Assembly (NCBI GenBank): GCA_910592205.1
Contig: CAJVPJ010000481.1
Coordinates: forward strand, 1-23,922
Reading direction: 5' to 3'
DNA: 23,922 nt
From: Paraglomus occultum
Lineage: Eukaryota > Glomeromycota > Glomeromycetes > Paraglomerales > Paraglomeraceae
Position numbers and translations under genes: made by a program. Below, piece by piece: positions 13,054 through 22,630 of this stretch (the stretch's first letter is position 1; each line of letters starts with the position of its first letter). The notes under the pieces were generated by a model. That model was not told the DNA's origin. It saw nothing but the letters and a program-made list of their open reading frames with translations, and made no database searches.

Positions 13054-15345
13054 ATGTCAGCTTCAGCACAAGTTAGACTCGGTACAATTTATGCGGACGG
13101 AGTTGGAGTGGACAAGGATGAGGAAAAGGCTCTGGAATATTTTAAAAAAGCCGCTGATCAAGGATATGCCGAAGGACAATATAAGCTCGCCATATGCTAT
13201 CATACGGGTAAAGGAACAGAAAAAGATGATGAGAAAGCGTTTGCATTACATCAACAAGCAGCTGACCAAGACCATGCCGATGCGCAATTCAGTCTGGCAA
13301 TACATTATCTCAATGGAATTGGTGCGAGAAAAGACGCGCAAAAAGCTGCAGAGTGGCTCCAAAAAGCTTCTGACCAAGGACATGCTGATGCGCAGTATAA
13401 TCTTGCAGTAAGCTATATTAATGGAACTGGAGTGGAAAGAGATTATCAAAAAGCTGTTGAACTCTATCAAAAAGCTGCTGATATAGAACATGCTAATGCT
13501 CAACATAATCTTGGTAATTGTTACAGGAACGGACTTGGTGTAGAAAAGGATGTACAAAAAGCCGCTGAATTATACCAAAAAGCTGCTGACCAAGGATTTG
13601 CTGAGTCACAATACAACCTTGGTATATGTTATGCTAAGGGACACGGAGTAGAGCAAGATGATGACAAAGCTATTGAGCTGTTACGACAAGCTGCTAGCCA
13701 AGGACATATTGATGCACAACTTATCCTCAATATCATTGGAAGACAGAATCAAACAATTGCGGAAAAAACTCCTGAAGTTGAAACTAATACAACACAAGAT
13801 AATTCTGATGCATTGAGTGAGAATGAGGCTAGCATAGTAATAGATAAAGATGCTCAACAGGCAGCTGAGTTTTATCGAAAGGCAGCTAACCAGGGAGTCA
13901 CCATTGCAGAATTTATTGGACAGGATGGAAGTGGGGTGAGAAGAGATGAGGAAACAGCATTTGAAGCATTTCAACAAGCAGCAGATGAAGGGGATGTAGA
14001 TGCGCAATTTAAGCTTGCTTGGTTTTATCAAAATGGAATTGGTGTAGAAAAGAATGAAGAAAAGGCAATTGAATGGTATCAAAAAGCTGCTGATCAAGGG
14101 TTTGCAAAAGCGCAATATAATCTTGGTGCATGCTATAATAATGGAGTTGGAGGGAAGCAAGATTATCACAAAGCTTTTGTATTATATCAGAAGGCTGCTG
14201 AACAAGGATCTGCCTTGGCACAATGTAACCTTGGGAGGTGCTATCTTGCTGGACATGGGGTGGAAAAAGATGAACAAAAAGCATTTGAATTTTTTCAAAA
14301 AGCAGCTGACCAAGGATATGACTGTGCACAGTACCAACTTGCTGTATGTTATAATGCTGGAAAAGGCGTTCATAAAGATAAGAAAAAGGCTTTTGAATTA
14401 TTTCAAAAAACTGCTGAGCAAGGACATCCAGATGCTCAATTTAGTTTGGCTGTTTGTTATGACAATGGTACTGGAATAGAAAATGATTACCAGAAAGCTG
14501 CTGAGTTTTATCAGAAAGCTGCTGAACAAGGAATATCCAATGCACAATTTAATCTTGGTGTATACTATGAGCATGGACTTGGAGTGGAAAAAGATGAAAA
14601 GAAGGCATTTGAATTGTATCAAAAGGCAGCTTTACAGGATAATGTTAAAGCAATATATAATCTTGGTTCATGTTATGGACATGGAATTGGAGTAGAAAAA
14701 AACCAAGAAAAGGCAATTGAATGGTATCAAAAAGCAGCTGATAAAGGACATGAAAAGGCTTTCTATAATCTTGGTGCTCAATATTATGATGCATCCAAGG
14801 AAGGAGAACATAATCAGAAAGCAGTTGAACTGTTTAAGAAAGCTGCTGAACTAGGGAGTGCTGATGCACAATATATACTTGGTGTATTTCATTTTAATGG
14901 ATTTCTGTTAGACAGAGATATTGAAAAAGCTTCTAAATTTTTACAACAAGCTGCTGCACAGGGACATACAGAGGCACAATATTATTTAGGTTTGTGCTAT
15001 CAGAAAGGGATAATGAGAACAGCCAATGAGAACAGAATTGTTGAATTATATCAAGAAGCTGCTGATAAAGGATTTGCTGATGCACAGTATATGCTTGGTG
15101 AATGCTATATGTTTGGCAAAGGAGTAGAAAAAGATAAGCAGAAAGCAATTGAATATTACCAGAAAGCAGCTGAACAAAATTATGCCAAGGCACAATATGA
15201 TCTTGGAAAGTTTTATCAACATGGAATTGGCATAGACCAAGATGAGGAAAAGGCAATTGAATGGTATCAAAAAGCTGCTGATCAAGGACATGCTAAAGCA
15301 CGAACTGAATTATATAAAATGCATGCACAGGGACATAAAGTGTAA
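13054..15345 (+). CDS. Sel1-repeat (SLR, TPR-like) protein, about 20 repeats
   Basis: Intronless 763-aa protein made almost entirely of 36-aa Sel1-like repeats, an alpha-alpha solenoid that usually scaffolds protein complexes. The consensus is roughly AxAQYNLGxCYxxGxGVEKDxxKAxELYQKAADQGH. I count about 20 repeats plus a 17-residue partial at the end. Repeats 1-6 cover residues 1-218. Repeat 7 is interrupted by an acidic Ser/Thr/Asn-rich linker at about 228-262, repeat 8 is degenerate, and repeats 9-20 run to about 746. No signal peptide, membrane segment or kinase domain is visible, so it is probably cytosolic. The ATG at 13054 lies at the start of repeat 1 and follows an AC-rich leader. Repeats have diverged from each other, unlike those of the second Sel1 gene at the right edge. 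The specific partner is unknown. Confidence 0.9.
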   Translation: MSASAQVRLGTIYADGVGVDKDEEKALEYFKKAADQGYAEGQYKLAICYHTGKGTEKDDEKAFALHQQAADQDHADAQFSLAIHYLNGIGARKDAQKAAEWLQKASDQGHADAQYNLAVSYINGTGVERDYQKAVELYQKAADIEHANAQHNLGNCYRNGLGVEKDVQKAAELYQKAADQGFAESQYNLGICYAKGHGVEQDDDKAIELLRQAASQGHIDAQLILNIIGRQNQTIAEKTPEVETNTTQDNSDALSENEASIVIDKDAQQAAEFYRKAANQGVTIAEFIGQDGSGVRRDEETAFEAFQQAADEGDVDAQFKLAWFYQNGIGVEKNEEKAIEWYQKAADQGFAKAQYNLGACYNNGVGGKQDYHKAFVLYQKAAEQGSALAQCNLGRCYLAGHGVEKDEQKAFEFFQKAADQGYDCAQYQLAVCYNAGKGVHKDKKKAFELFQKTAEQGHPDAQFSLAVCYDNGTGIENDYQKAAEFYQKAAEQGISNAQFNLGVYYEHGLGVEKDEKKAFELYQKAALQDNVKAIYNLGSCYGHGIGVEKNQEKAIEWYQKAADKGHEKAFYNLGAQYYDASKEGEHNQKAVELFKKAAELGSADAQYILGVFHFNGFLLDRDIEKASKFLQQAAAQGHTEAQYYLGLCYQKGIMRTANENRIVELYQEAADKGFADAQYMLGECYMFGKGVEKDKQKAIEYYQKAAEQNYAKAQYDLGKFYQHGIGIDQDEEKAIEWYQKAADQGHAKARTELYKMHAQGHKV

Positions 15346-15871
15346 GGTGATGATAAATGGTGACAAATCTGTAACTCTAATTTATATTGACAGAAGTTTT
15401 AAGTATTATATTACATTTTTAAAATATCATTATCACTGCTTGAGTGTTTAAAATGTATGTAGTTTTTAAGCCTTTGTAATAATTTTTTTAAAAAGTAATT
15501 ATAAAATCTCATTACAGCCTCGTTAGCTCAATGGGAGAGCATCTGACTCTTAATCAGGTGGTTAGAGGTTTGAATTTTATGGTTAGTACATGAAATACAA
15601 TGTGACCCATAGCAGTTATATCAGTTTGTGAATTATAGTTTACATATAATAATAAAGGAATAAATAATGTTTTTTACATTATTGTTATCAGTGTTGTGAA
15701 AGGTTTGATTTTGTCAGCACAAGATTATATTAAACTCATAATTTACAAAGTCATTTCAATCTGATTCTTGAAAAAAAACATCTAAGTGAAGCAATTACCA
15801 TGCAAGCTAACTATGACAACTCACTTTATTTTATATTTACATATTAATATTACACTTGTAAGTATAAGTAG
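15346..15871. other. Gene-free 3' flank of the Sel1 gene
   Basis: AT-rich DNA with the Sel1 3' UTR and a tRNA-Lys-like relic at 15517. After the relic there is no recognisable gene; if the relic is a SINE head, its body would lie in about 15590-15760, but no clear 3' end is visible. Confidence 0.45.
15517..15589 (+). pseudogene. tRNA-Lys(CUU)-like relic, possibly a SINE head
   Basis: The first 42 bases fit a tRNA closely: acceptor strand GCCTCGT, D-arm GCTC/GAGC with an A-box-like TTAGCTCAATGGGAG, and anticodon arm TCTGA-CTCTTAA-TCAGG with anticodon CTT (Lys). The 3' half decays. A B-box-like GGTTTGAATTT is present at 15567-15577, but the T-stem pairs poorly and GGTTAGT at 15581-15587 cannot close the acceptor stem. 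It is therefore not a working tRNA. Retained A and B boxes with a broken acceptor stem suggest a pseudogene or a tRNA-derived SINE. Confidence 0.6.
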
Positions 15872-15989
15872 TGTGATGATGCAAGCATATGCGATGACGT
15901 ATTCCTTCCTAAATTTCTGTGGAACCCATTAATGCTACCAGGACCTCAGAGATCGGCGATGGAATTCTAACGGTAGTGCTAAGATTGAC

Positions 15990-16113
15990 GGTTGCACTAG
16001 AAGCAAGCGGTTGCACTAGAAGCGGTCGTACTAATTATAATAACTGTCACACTAGAAGCACATTAGAAGCGCATTAGAAGCGCATTAGCAGCGCATTAGC
16101 AGCGCATTAGCAG
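15990..16113. repeat. Short tandem repeats (15-bp pair, then six 11-bp units)
   Basis: GGTTGCACTAGAAGC occurs at 15990-16004 and 16009-16023. Then six 11-bp units run from 16048 to 16113: CACACTAGAAG, CACATTAGAAG, CGCATTAGAAG and three copies of CGCATTAGCAG. The gradual change from CTAGAAG to TTAGCAG suggests stepwise expansion of one word. If the surrounding segment is an LTR, these sit where U3 enhancers would be. Confidence 0.8.
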
Positions 16114-16183
16114 CGCTGGGTAGTAGCATCGAGAAGAGAATAATGATAATTTGGAGAATAATTAGTAATTAGCAATTAGTCAT

Positions 16184-16254
16184 CCGATGCTAAAAATAGA
16201 TTAATTAGTCCGTCCAAAAGATATAAAAGCAGCGTAGAATAGACTTAGCATCGG
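16184..16254. repeat. 10-bp inverted repeat flanking a TATA box
   Basis: CCGATGCTAA at 16184-16193 is perfectly complementary to TTAGCATCGG at 16245-16254. The 51-bp interval contains TATAAAAGC. The arms could be paired regulator sites around a promoter or a stem in a transcript leader. Confidence 0.6.
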
Positions 16255-16574
16255 GGTGTTTAATTTAGTGTTTTAAAAGTGTCCGAAATATTCAAGTGTT
16301 CGCTACGATATTTCCTATCGAAGACGTTCGATACCCCTTTTATATATTTTTACCCTTGTTAATAAACGAGTATCCATTTACTCCGAACAATAACTCTTTC
16401 CCTAAATATTCCGTTATATTTATAAAGCATTAATCCGTATAACGGCAAGATCGGTTGTAATACTTGTCTCGCAATCGATCGAGTGGCAATAGGATAATTA
16501 ATTATTATTTTGCAGCGCGCATTATTTTTTATTAAGACCACCACCTACAGACTACTGACTTAATCCATCAGTAG

Positions 16575-16946
16575 AGAGTAGTTTTGTTCTCGAGAATAGT
16601 TAATTATCTAGGATTAGTGTGTGTGACACGTATAGGAATATGTTAGCATTGAAAAGCCTAATTAAAGGTCACTAACTGTTTGTTACGATTTAGCTATCGC
16701 TGAGGTGAGCCACACTCCTACGACGGCGCAGCTAGATCCCAAACCGAGACAGTAGTTATATGCTCTCCCGTAACTATTGCCTCGACAGTAGCACTAATGC
16801 TTATGCAATTTCAAGGGTCGATTACTGACTGACACCAGAAATGGATCTAATTAATTGATGGCTAGGTTGTTTTGGGTAATTCTGACGGTGGCACGACAAG
16901 CCAACTATTATTGTGTGCAGACATATACGCATCGTTGTTCCCGATT
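16575..16946. other. Gene-free stretch
   Basis: I see no open frame, RNA gene or strong repeat here. It could be internal sequence of the retroelement proposed to its left, but nothing recognisable of gag, pol or a primer-binding site is present. Confidence 0.5.
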
Positions 16947-17463
16947 ACAAATGTATTACGCTACCACGCATTATTACCGCATTCACTTATACACTAACCT
17001 ACCATAAATTACCGGATTTTTTGTCAATTACATTGTAAAACATATAAAATTTTTATTTTTCAAAAATCTCTATTGTACTATGTAAGTTACACCGATTTTC
17101 GTACCGATTTGAAGATAATTGGATGTACTTTTCGAGAAAAATAATGATATATTTAGTCCCGTTATATTCCGAAGCCGATTCAACAAAGGGACAGTATCTA
17201 TTTTACAATATGAAATTATATAAAAAACATAGTGTAATGTAAACAGTGCCCTTTATCTAACTGCACACTTCGGAATAATAACAGGACTAATATATTACCA
17301 TTCTCTCGAAAAGTACCATCCAATTATCTTCAAATCGGTACGAAAATTGTCGTAACTCACATACAGTAAATATTACAATAGAGCTCTCTGAATTTTATAT
17401 GTAATTGACAAAAATCTGGTAATTTATGGTAGGTTATTGTATAGTGTAGCGGATTAAATTTGT
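16947..17463. mobile_element. 517-bp foldback (palindromic) element, MITE-like
   Basis: The whole segment reads as two inverted arms meeting near 17205. Matching words include CTACCATAAATTACCGG near 16999 against its near-complement at about 17416-17432. TCGTACCGATTTGAAGATAA near 17099 pairs with the complement near 17324-17345. CCGAAG near 17169 pairs with CTTCGG near 17270. The outer ends ACAAATGTATTACGCTAC and (complement) ACAAATTTAATCCGCTAC also match. There is no coding capacity, and no clean target-site duplication is seen. The arms have diverged moderately, so the element is not very recent. Confidence 0.75.
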
Positions 17464-18039
17464 CACAAATATATAATTATTGTCGTTTTCAAATTTTTAT
17501 AGTCACGGTCGGCGTCCAATTTGAGTGTGAGAACAACTAAATTGCGTAGTAGTAGATTGTTTGCCGAGAAAGAATTTAGCTCGTATCGCTGCCTTATTTC
17601 AACGATTGCTCACTTAAGGCTGAACTAAATTTCTAAGCGGCAATAATTATTTTATGGGCGCCTCACTCCCTATACGATTATCTATCTATACTCGTATCTA
17701 ATAAGGGCATCTACGAGAAAAATGACAATAACAATTATGATATCGGAGAAATTTAATACTATATTTAATAGGACAATCTTTGATTTAGTGTTTCAACTAG
17801 CCGAGAAACGTCACTTAATCTAATTAAACAACTATTGTTTTTGAATCTTTAATTTTGGCAGTTGTTCGATTAACGAGCTTACTGCAGTGACAACTCTTTA
17901 GCGATAACTCAGCTGGAATTCGTTCCTAACAATTCGATTACACCAGATCATGTAGGCTTGTCAATAACTAATATCGTTGAACAATCGGAATAAAGGATAA
18001 AATCAAGATCGATTGGTTTATTATACTCAGTATTGAATA
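17464..18039. other. Gene-free stretch
   Basis: AT-rich DNA between two candidate mobile elements. No gene, RNA or clear repeat is visible. Confidence 0.5.
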
Positions 18040-19084
18040 CAGTGGCACCTCCATAAATAAGCGCAATTTCTCTCTAAATGTGACACTTGTTCGGTACCAA
18101 GTATATGACTTAATGAATAAATGCAACCTCCCGTTTTTCTGCAACAGATTTGCGGTTCCGCCTTAATAGATTTACTTTCCTAAGTGCGAATTATGCAATT
18201 TTTGTAATATTATTAGTTGCGGAAAAATAATCAACTCTGTTCTGTTCCGATCGACGGCAAAATGTATCAACCAATCAAAAATCTGTGAGGATTGAGGACA
18301 AATTTCGCGTTTTCCCGTTCCGCTGTTTTTCTTTTCACTCCAAGATTTCAAGTATTATTCTTTACAAAAAATATATATATTTCCATAGCCATTACAACCA
18401 TTTGCGTAACGCAACTTTTTGTCTTTTTACGTTGATTAATAAAACGTGTGCGGAATGAGGATGGGAACGGATAGGAACTGCAAATTTATTATTCCCATTC
18501 AACTACCCCCAGCGTCACCATGAAAATTTCACGTTCACATGACTGCAGTGGGTGTAATTATAGAAGCAAAATTTAATTTATGCTAAATTTTTGTTAAACT
18601 TAAATTATATATGTAGAAATGATCATGTGAACGTGAAATTTTCATGGTGATGCCGGGGAAAATTTTCCATCATATGATTTTTATCCGTCAATCAGGGATC
18701 GGCACAAAATTGAACAGGCCTAATGTAGCGTAGTACAACTGACGATAATACCCCAATATTTAGTGCTCATGAGGCACTAAAAGGTTTAGAAATGCAAAGA
18801 CATTTTTAACAGTAAATTTATTACTGTCTCCCGGTCGTAAACTCTAATTCAGCAAGAGGTTATTTAAAACCGAGAAATTCATTTGCGAAAAACGGGTAAA
18901 TTCGATAAACCAAATATAAAGTAGCATAACACGATTTTTAATTAATAATTATAGTCAGACTTTTTACGTCCAACTTAGTTGGAGGAAAAATATTTAGATT
19001 AGGAAAATGTCTTTTATAATAGAAAACCCCCCATAAATGCAACGCAACACTCGGTACCGAAGTGTTGCACTTACACTTACACTG
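18040..19084. mobile_element. Candidate pogo/Tigger-like non-autonomous DNA transposon
   Basis: The left end CAGTGGCACCTCCATAAATA follows a TA dinucleotide, and the right end closes with ...TTACACTG. Both resemble the CAGTG-type ends of pogo/Tigger elements. Sub-terminal sequences match in inverted orientation around CGGTACC: ACACTTGTTCGGTACC at about 18085 against ACACTCGGTACCGAAGTGTT at about 19048. The right flank is TG instead of the expected TA, so that end has mutated or been lost. No transposase frame is present. A separate foldback element lies within it. Confidence 0.35.
18507..18658. mobile_element. 152-bp foldback element with 37-bp terminal inverted repeats
   Basis: The left arm starts CCCCAGCGTCACCATG at 18507 and runs to about 18543. 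The right arm, 18621-18658, ends CATGGTGATGCCGGGG. The arms are complementary over about 37 bp with only a few mismatches and share the core CACCATGAAAATTTCACG. The 77-bp loop is AT-rich and non-coding. The high arm identity suggests a younger insertion than the surrounding candidate element. No clear target-site duplication is seen. Confidence 0.8.
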
Positions 19085-19828
19085 TGTTTAAAATTTGTAA
19101 CAGAAAATTAATACAGCAGGGACATAAACATGAGTTTTGGAGGTTGGGAGTAAGACTGATCTTATATCGTCGGGCGTACACCGAAAAATTGAAAACCATT
19201 TCTGCAATGTCACCATTTTACTGTAACACAATTTTACAATTACGGCCTGGTGACACTAACCTAAAATTAATTTCAGTCTCGGAAGATTTTGCCATGTAAC
19301 TTGCTGATCCGTGATAATTTAATAAACTGGTATACCAAAAAATAATAAACGTATGACATAAACAAACCTTAATTATTAACATGTTTTTTTCAAATCATCA
19401 ATTGTATGTGTATTCAGATAATCAAAATGACCTTACCATCATATCAACAATTACCACTGATCACAAATAATATATATTAATATACATGCATATTGCGTAC
19501 TACAGATTATATGTATATTCTGGATTTACGCGTACAGTACAAATAATGTACAAAAAAACGACCATCAGTTCTTACAGCATATTCTTTCAGTTCGTTTATA
19601 ATGTTTACCATAACATGATTTAACAATGAAATAACGAATTTGCCCCTATTTTTCTTTATTATATTAACATGTTACAGTACATAATAATAAAAGCATGTGC
19701 ATTTATGATTATTCCAAATTTCCAGTTAATATTAAATTGTCACAATCACAAGTTAAACATCTCATGCAAGACGTTCAAACCCCCAAATATGCCAGAAAAC
19801 CCCATACATATCAATTGGCAACTATGAG
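19085..19828. other. Gene-free stretch
   Basis: Only short AT-rich open frames without recognisable features occur here. Nothing else stands out. Confidence 0.5.
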
Positions 19829-20195
19829 TATAGTGTACAGAGGCTACAGTCATAGCAATACCCCAGTAATTGCAGACATTAATATTATACTGCTTTAAGT
19901 AAATAGTACTACAATAAATTATTAGTACTCTGAAATATAAACAGTATATATATAAGCATCAGCGTGCTCACAATGACACCACATTTTATTTACCAAAACT
20001 GTAAGCAATTTATTGTAAAAATTGTTATAATAATAATAAATTAAACTCAATGTTGAAGCAAAACTTTTGCTTAAAAAAAACTTTCTACCCTAACATGTAG
20101 TGCAACTTATTCAGTAACCCCTAACGTACTTTAACATTCTGTTATCCTGTATACCATTTAGTTGATTACTTACTAGGATACAGTCTAATTGTTGT
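19829..20195 (-). pseudogene. Relic of a Sel1-type gene 3' end
   Basis: This segment matches 22281-22659, the 3' end and downstream flank of the second Sel1 gene, in the same orientation. Shared words include GTAGTGCAACTTATTCAGTAA, GCTCACAATGAC and GGATACAGTCTAATTGTT. The last matching codons would read TIRLYPSK (Gly replaced by Ser) before TAA. Just upstream on the minus strand the frame soon meets a stop, and no Sel1 repeats are recognisable. A GTAAGT donor (20173-20168) and a pyrimidine-tract AG (20071-20070) are conserved between the copies. It is best read as a decayed duplicate. Confidence 0.65.
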
Positions 20196-21787
20196 GCTGT
20201 TGATATCCTTGACTCTTCATTCTCAATCAGCAAAGTGACACTCAAACCTATAGTCTTTCGTAGTCACCTTTTACGATAAAAGTAAAGTCTATTAGTATTT
20301 CACTGGTAAGAGCAATCAAGTAACATAGGGCTTGTATAAAATATCATCCAAAACTCTGGATTTTCTCAGAAAATCGTTGGTCCGTCATACTAAACTTCTG
20401 TCAAACGGATTATCTTTATATATAGTCACCATTAGCAATCAAATACATAATAATACTAAAGAATACATGTATGTGTAAATTTGCAAGTATGAAAGGTTTC
20501 TGCCGATAAAGGGTAAAACGCTTCAAATAGACTTAATTAAAATTGCCGATTGAGAAAGACTAGGGTCGCATATCAATTATCTGATGTCCATTAGTTGCAT
20601 TAGAAAAATACTTATACGTAATATTCTGGTACGCCTTGGACCACTTTATTTACGACATCTTAGTGTTAATTATGACCAATTATCAGGATATATTAACGTT
20701 AATAACATAGTACCGAACGTTCGTTTACTTCAAGAACGCACGATTTTATCCGGACAAGTTTGATAACGACAAAAGTTTGTTGCTGAACAAATTTTTTATG
20801 TATTGTGCTGCCATCAGATGTGATAACATAGAAACGACCTGAAACAACAGGGGGAATATCAACTTGTGCAGCCAAAAATATCGTCAGCGATTACAATTTC
20901 AATCAATTAAACATGACAAGCGAATTCGGACGCTGATTACCCATACAGGTAGTGCTGTCTTATTCAATACATTATTTCAGATAATATTTTTACACAAAGC
21001 GATAATTTTAATTAAGTAATAATAACGACATTACCAGGTCTCTTCTCAATTGAAAATAAATTGATTACATACATGTATGTAATAGAGAATAATTAAGATA
21101 TACGAATAACAACGTTCGTTTATTCTGCAAACGCAGAATTAATTCTTTCATTAACTGAATGATGGTACGCTCGCAAAATTAATGTCAGCGTAATAAGTAC
21201 GAGAAACAGAATGCAAATTTCAAAATGGCATGGAAAAGCGAGTAATTTCTTCATTCACTGTTAATTTTTATTTTCAGGCAAAAAAAAAATTCGGCAAAAC
21301 GGTATTAGAGTAACGGTACACAAAAAAATATCGAAAAATGTGAGCCAGAGCTTTAGTTTTAGTCTTAGGTTATATATATTATATACAGTATAACCGCCAA
21401 CTAATAAATTTCAGAAAATGGTTAGTGCATTTTCCTAAATAATGCCAGATCAACAGTAGATCAGCGTACAAATAGCAAATACAGTTTGGCTGTCAAACGA
21501 AAGTACCAGAGCTTGTGCGACTGACTGCCCGACTGAAATTAGAAGGGCTAAACTAAATTTGCATTCGACACAATGTCAAACGTAAAGAGATAAACTAATA
21601 CTAACTAGACAATTGGATTTTAAGCTTTGACGACCATTCTGCTTTACTTCTTTCGTAAACAACTCACTATATTAGAAGCAATAATAAAGTATTGTGTAGA
21701 CCAGTTGTTAATAACGACAGTTAGATTCCCTTCCCAATCTCCGGTGTGGTGGTGTTACTAACAAAAGTTCGAACCCAGGCTTCAATA
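20196..21787. other. Long gene-free stretch
   Basis: No supported gene. It includes a perfect 20-bp palindrome at 21064-21083 and a 63-codon open segment without an ATG on the minus strand (20890-20699), noted under findings. A T-arm-like GTTCGAACCC at 21767-21776 is not part of a foldable tRNA. Confidence 0.45.
21064..21083. repeat. Perfect 20-bp palindrome
   Basis: ATTACATACATGTATGTAAT is fully self-complementary with no spacer. It could extrude as a hairpin or bind a dimeric regulator. AT-rich DNA yields such palindromes by chance from time to time. Confidence 0.7.
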
Positions 21788-22018
21788 TTACTTCTGTTCT
21801 TCATCGGCAATTTCAATCAATCGGTAAATCAGGTGGCGTCGAGCAGACCAAATCAGTGCAAACATTCTTCCAGCCGCAAGTCTTGATGAAGGCCTATTGA
21901 AACGAACTCTAGTACGAAAGTTAATAATTGCTTGTAAATAAAAAAAGACTTGTTCATACTTAACTGAACATGGATCAATTTGATTTGGACACTCGTTTCT
22001 CTCAGCGATTTCTGTCAC
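21788..22018 (-). CDS. Possible exon of an unrecognised gene
   Basis: The minus strand is open for 76 codons, with no ATG at its start (GTG at 22018) and a TAA at its end. The translation has a credible amphipathic C-terminal part (RLAAGRMFALIWSARRHLIY) and the local GC is higher than in the flanks. An AG (TATTAG) lies just upstream and a GTAATA overlaps the end (AAGTAATA), so it could be an internal exon or an exon relic. I do not recognise the family, and no neighbouring exon could be joined with confidence. Confidence 0.2.
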   Translation of the reverse strand: MTEIAERNECPNQIDPCSVKYEQVFFYLQAIINFRTRVRFNRPSSRLAAGRMFALIWSARRHLIYRLIEIADEEQK

Positions 22019-22280
22019 AGATCTAATACGACCTTGTTAATCACTTCATCTAACCGCTTTTTAACACTTTATTTTTGGATAATAAGTGTTGATTGATATC
22101 TGCTGAGTTACATTAAGTAAACACGTTCCTAGTTTCAGAGACTCGGTAATTAACGACTCGCAGACGTTTTGACAGTGTGATTCGCTTGTTTCCGGGTATT
22201 ATCAATATTTTCGCAAAAAACGGTAATTGCCACAATCGCGAGCTATGTCAAATGCAAAATTCTCGGCTCCCAAGAACGAT
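22019..22280. other. Gene-free stretch
   Basis: No feature is visible other than the possible splice signals next to the candidate exon to its left. Confidence 0.4.
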
Positions 22281-22630
22281 GTATGGTGTACAGAGTGTAC
22301 ATGTCAGAGAAATACAGTAACTGTCAACATGTAGGCATCAATATTAATACTGTTTTAAGTAAATAGTCTAAAACTAATTAGCAGTCTGAAGAATATAATA
22401 ATAAAGCAGCATAGTTTACTGTTAAAATCAATGTGCTCACAATGACTATAACACCCACATTTTTATTACCAAATTTATTGTAAAAATTGTTATGACAATT
22501 AAACTAATATAAAAGCAAAACTTTATGCTAAAAAAAAACAAACTTTTTTATATCCTGACTTGTAGTGCAACTTATTCAGTAATTTCTAATGTACTTTTCA
22601 AATTTTGCTGTATTTGTATACCATTGTTGA
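22281..22630 (-). other. 3' flank / 3' UTR of the second Sel1 gene, duplicated at 19829-20195
   Basis: This is the downstream region of the minus-strand Sel1 gene. It matches the relic at 19829-20195 almost end to end with small indels, and the match continues across the stop codon into the coding end (to 22659). A pyrimidine-tract acceptor (AG at 22529-22528) pairs with the GTAAGT donor at the stop codon to define a possible 111-bp intron. Confidence 0.6.

Larger units (their letters stand above)
15872..16570 (+). mobile_element. Candidate solo LTR of a retrotransposon
   Basis: The segment begins TGTGATGATG and ends CATCA, so it has TG...CA ends, and GTAG flanks it on both sides (15868-15871 and 16571-16574) as a possible 4-bp target duplication. 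Inside, in order, are tandem short repeats (15990-16113), a TATA box (TATAAAAG from 16222) and AATAAA at 16361-16366, an order that suits U3-R-U5. No gag or pol sequence or second LTR is seen. The boundaries depend on a 4-bp match and could be coincidental. Confidence 0.35.

Noticed and set aside
15517-15589. Functional tRNA-Lys gene
   Set aside because: The acceptor 3' strand does not pair with GCCTCGT and the T-stem is broken.
19695-19898. Plus-strand open frame of 67 codons
   Set aside because: Its end overlaps the Sel1 3' relic on the opposite strand and it shows no protein-like pattern.
21767-21776. T-arm-like GTTCGAACCC suggesting a tRNA on the minus strand
   Set aside because: No D-arm, anticodon arm or A box could be placed at the right distance.
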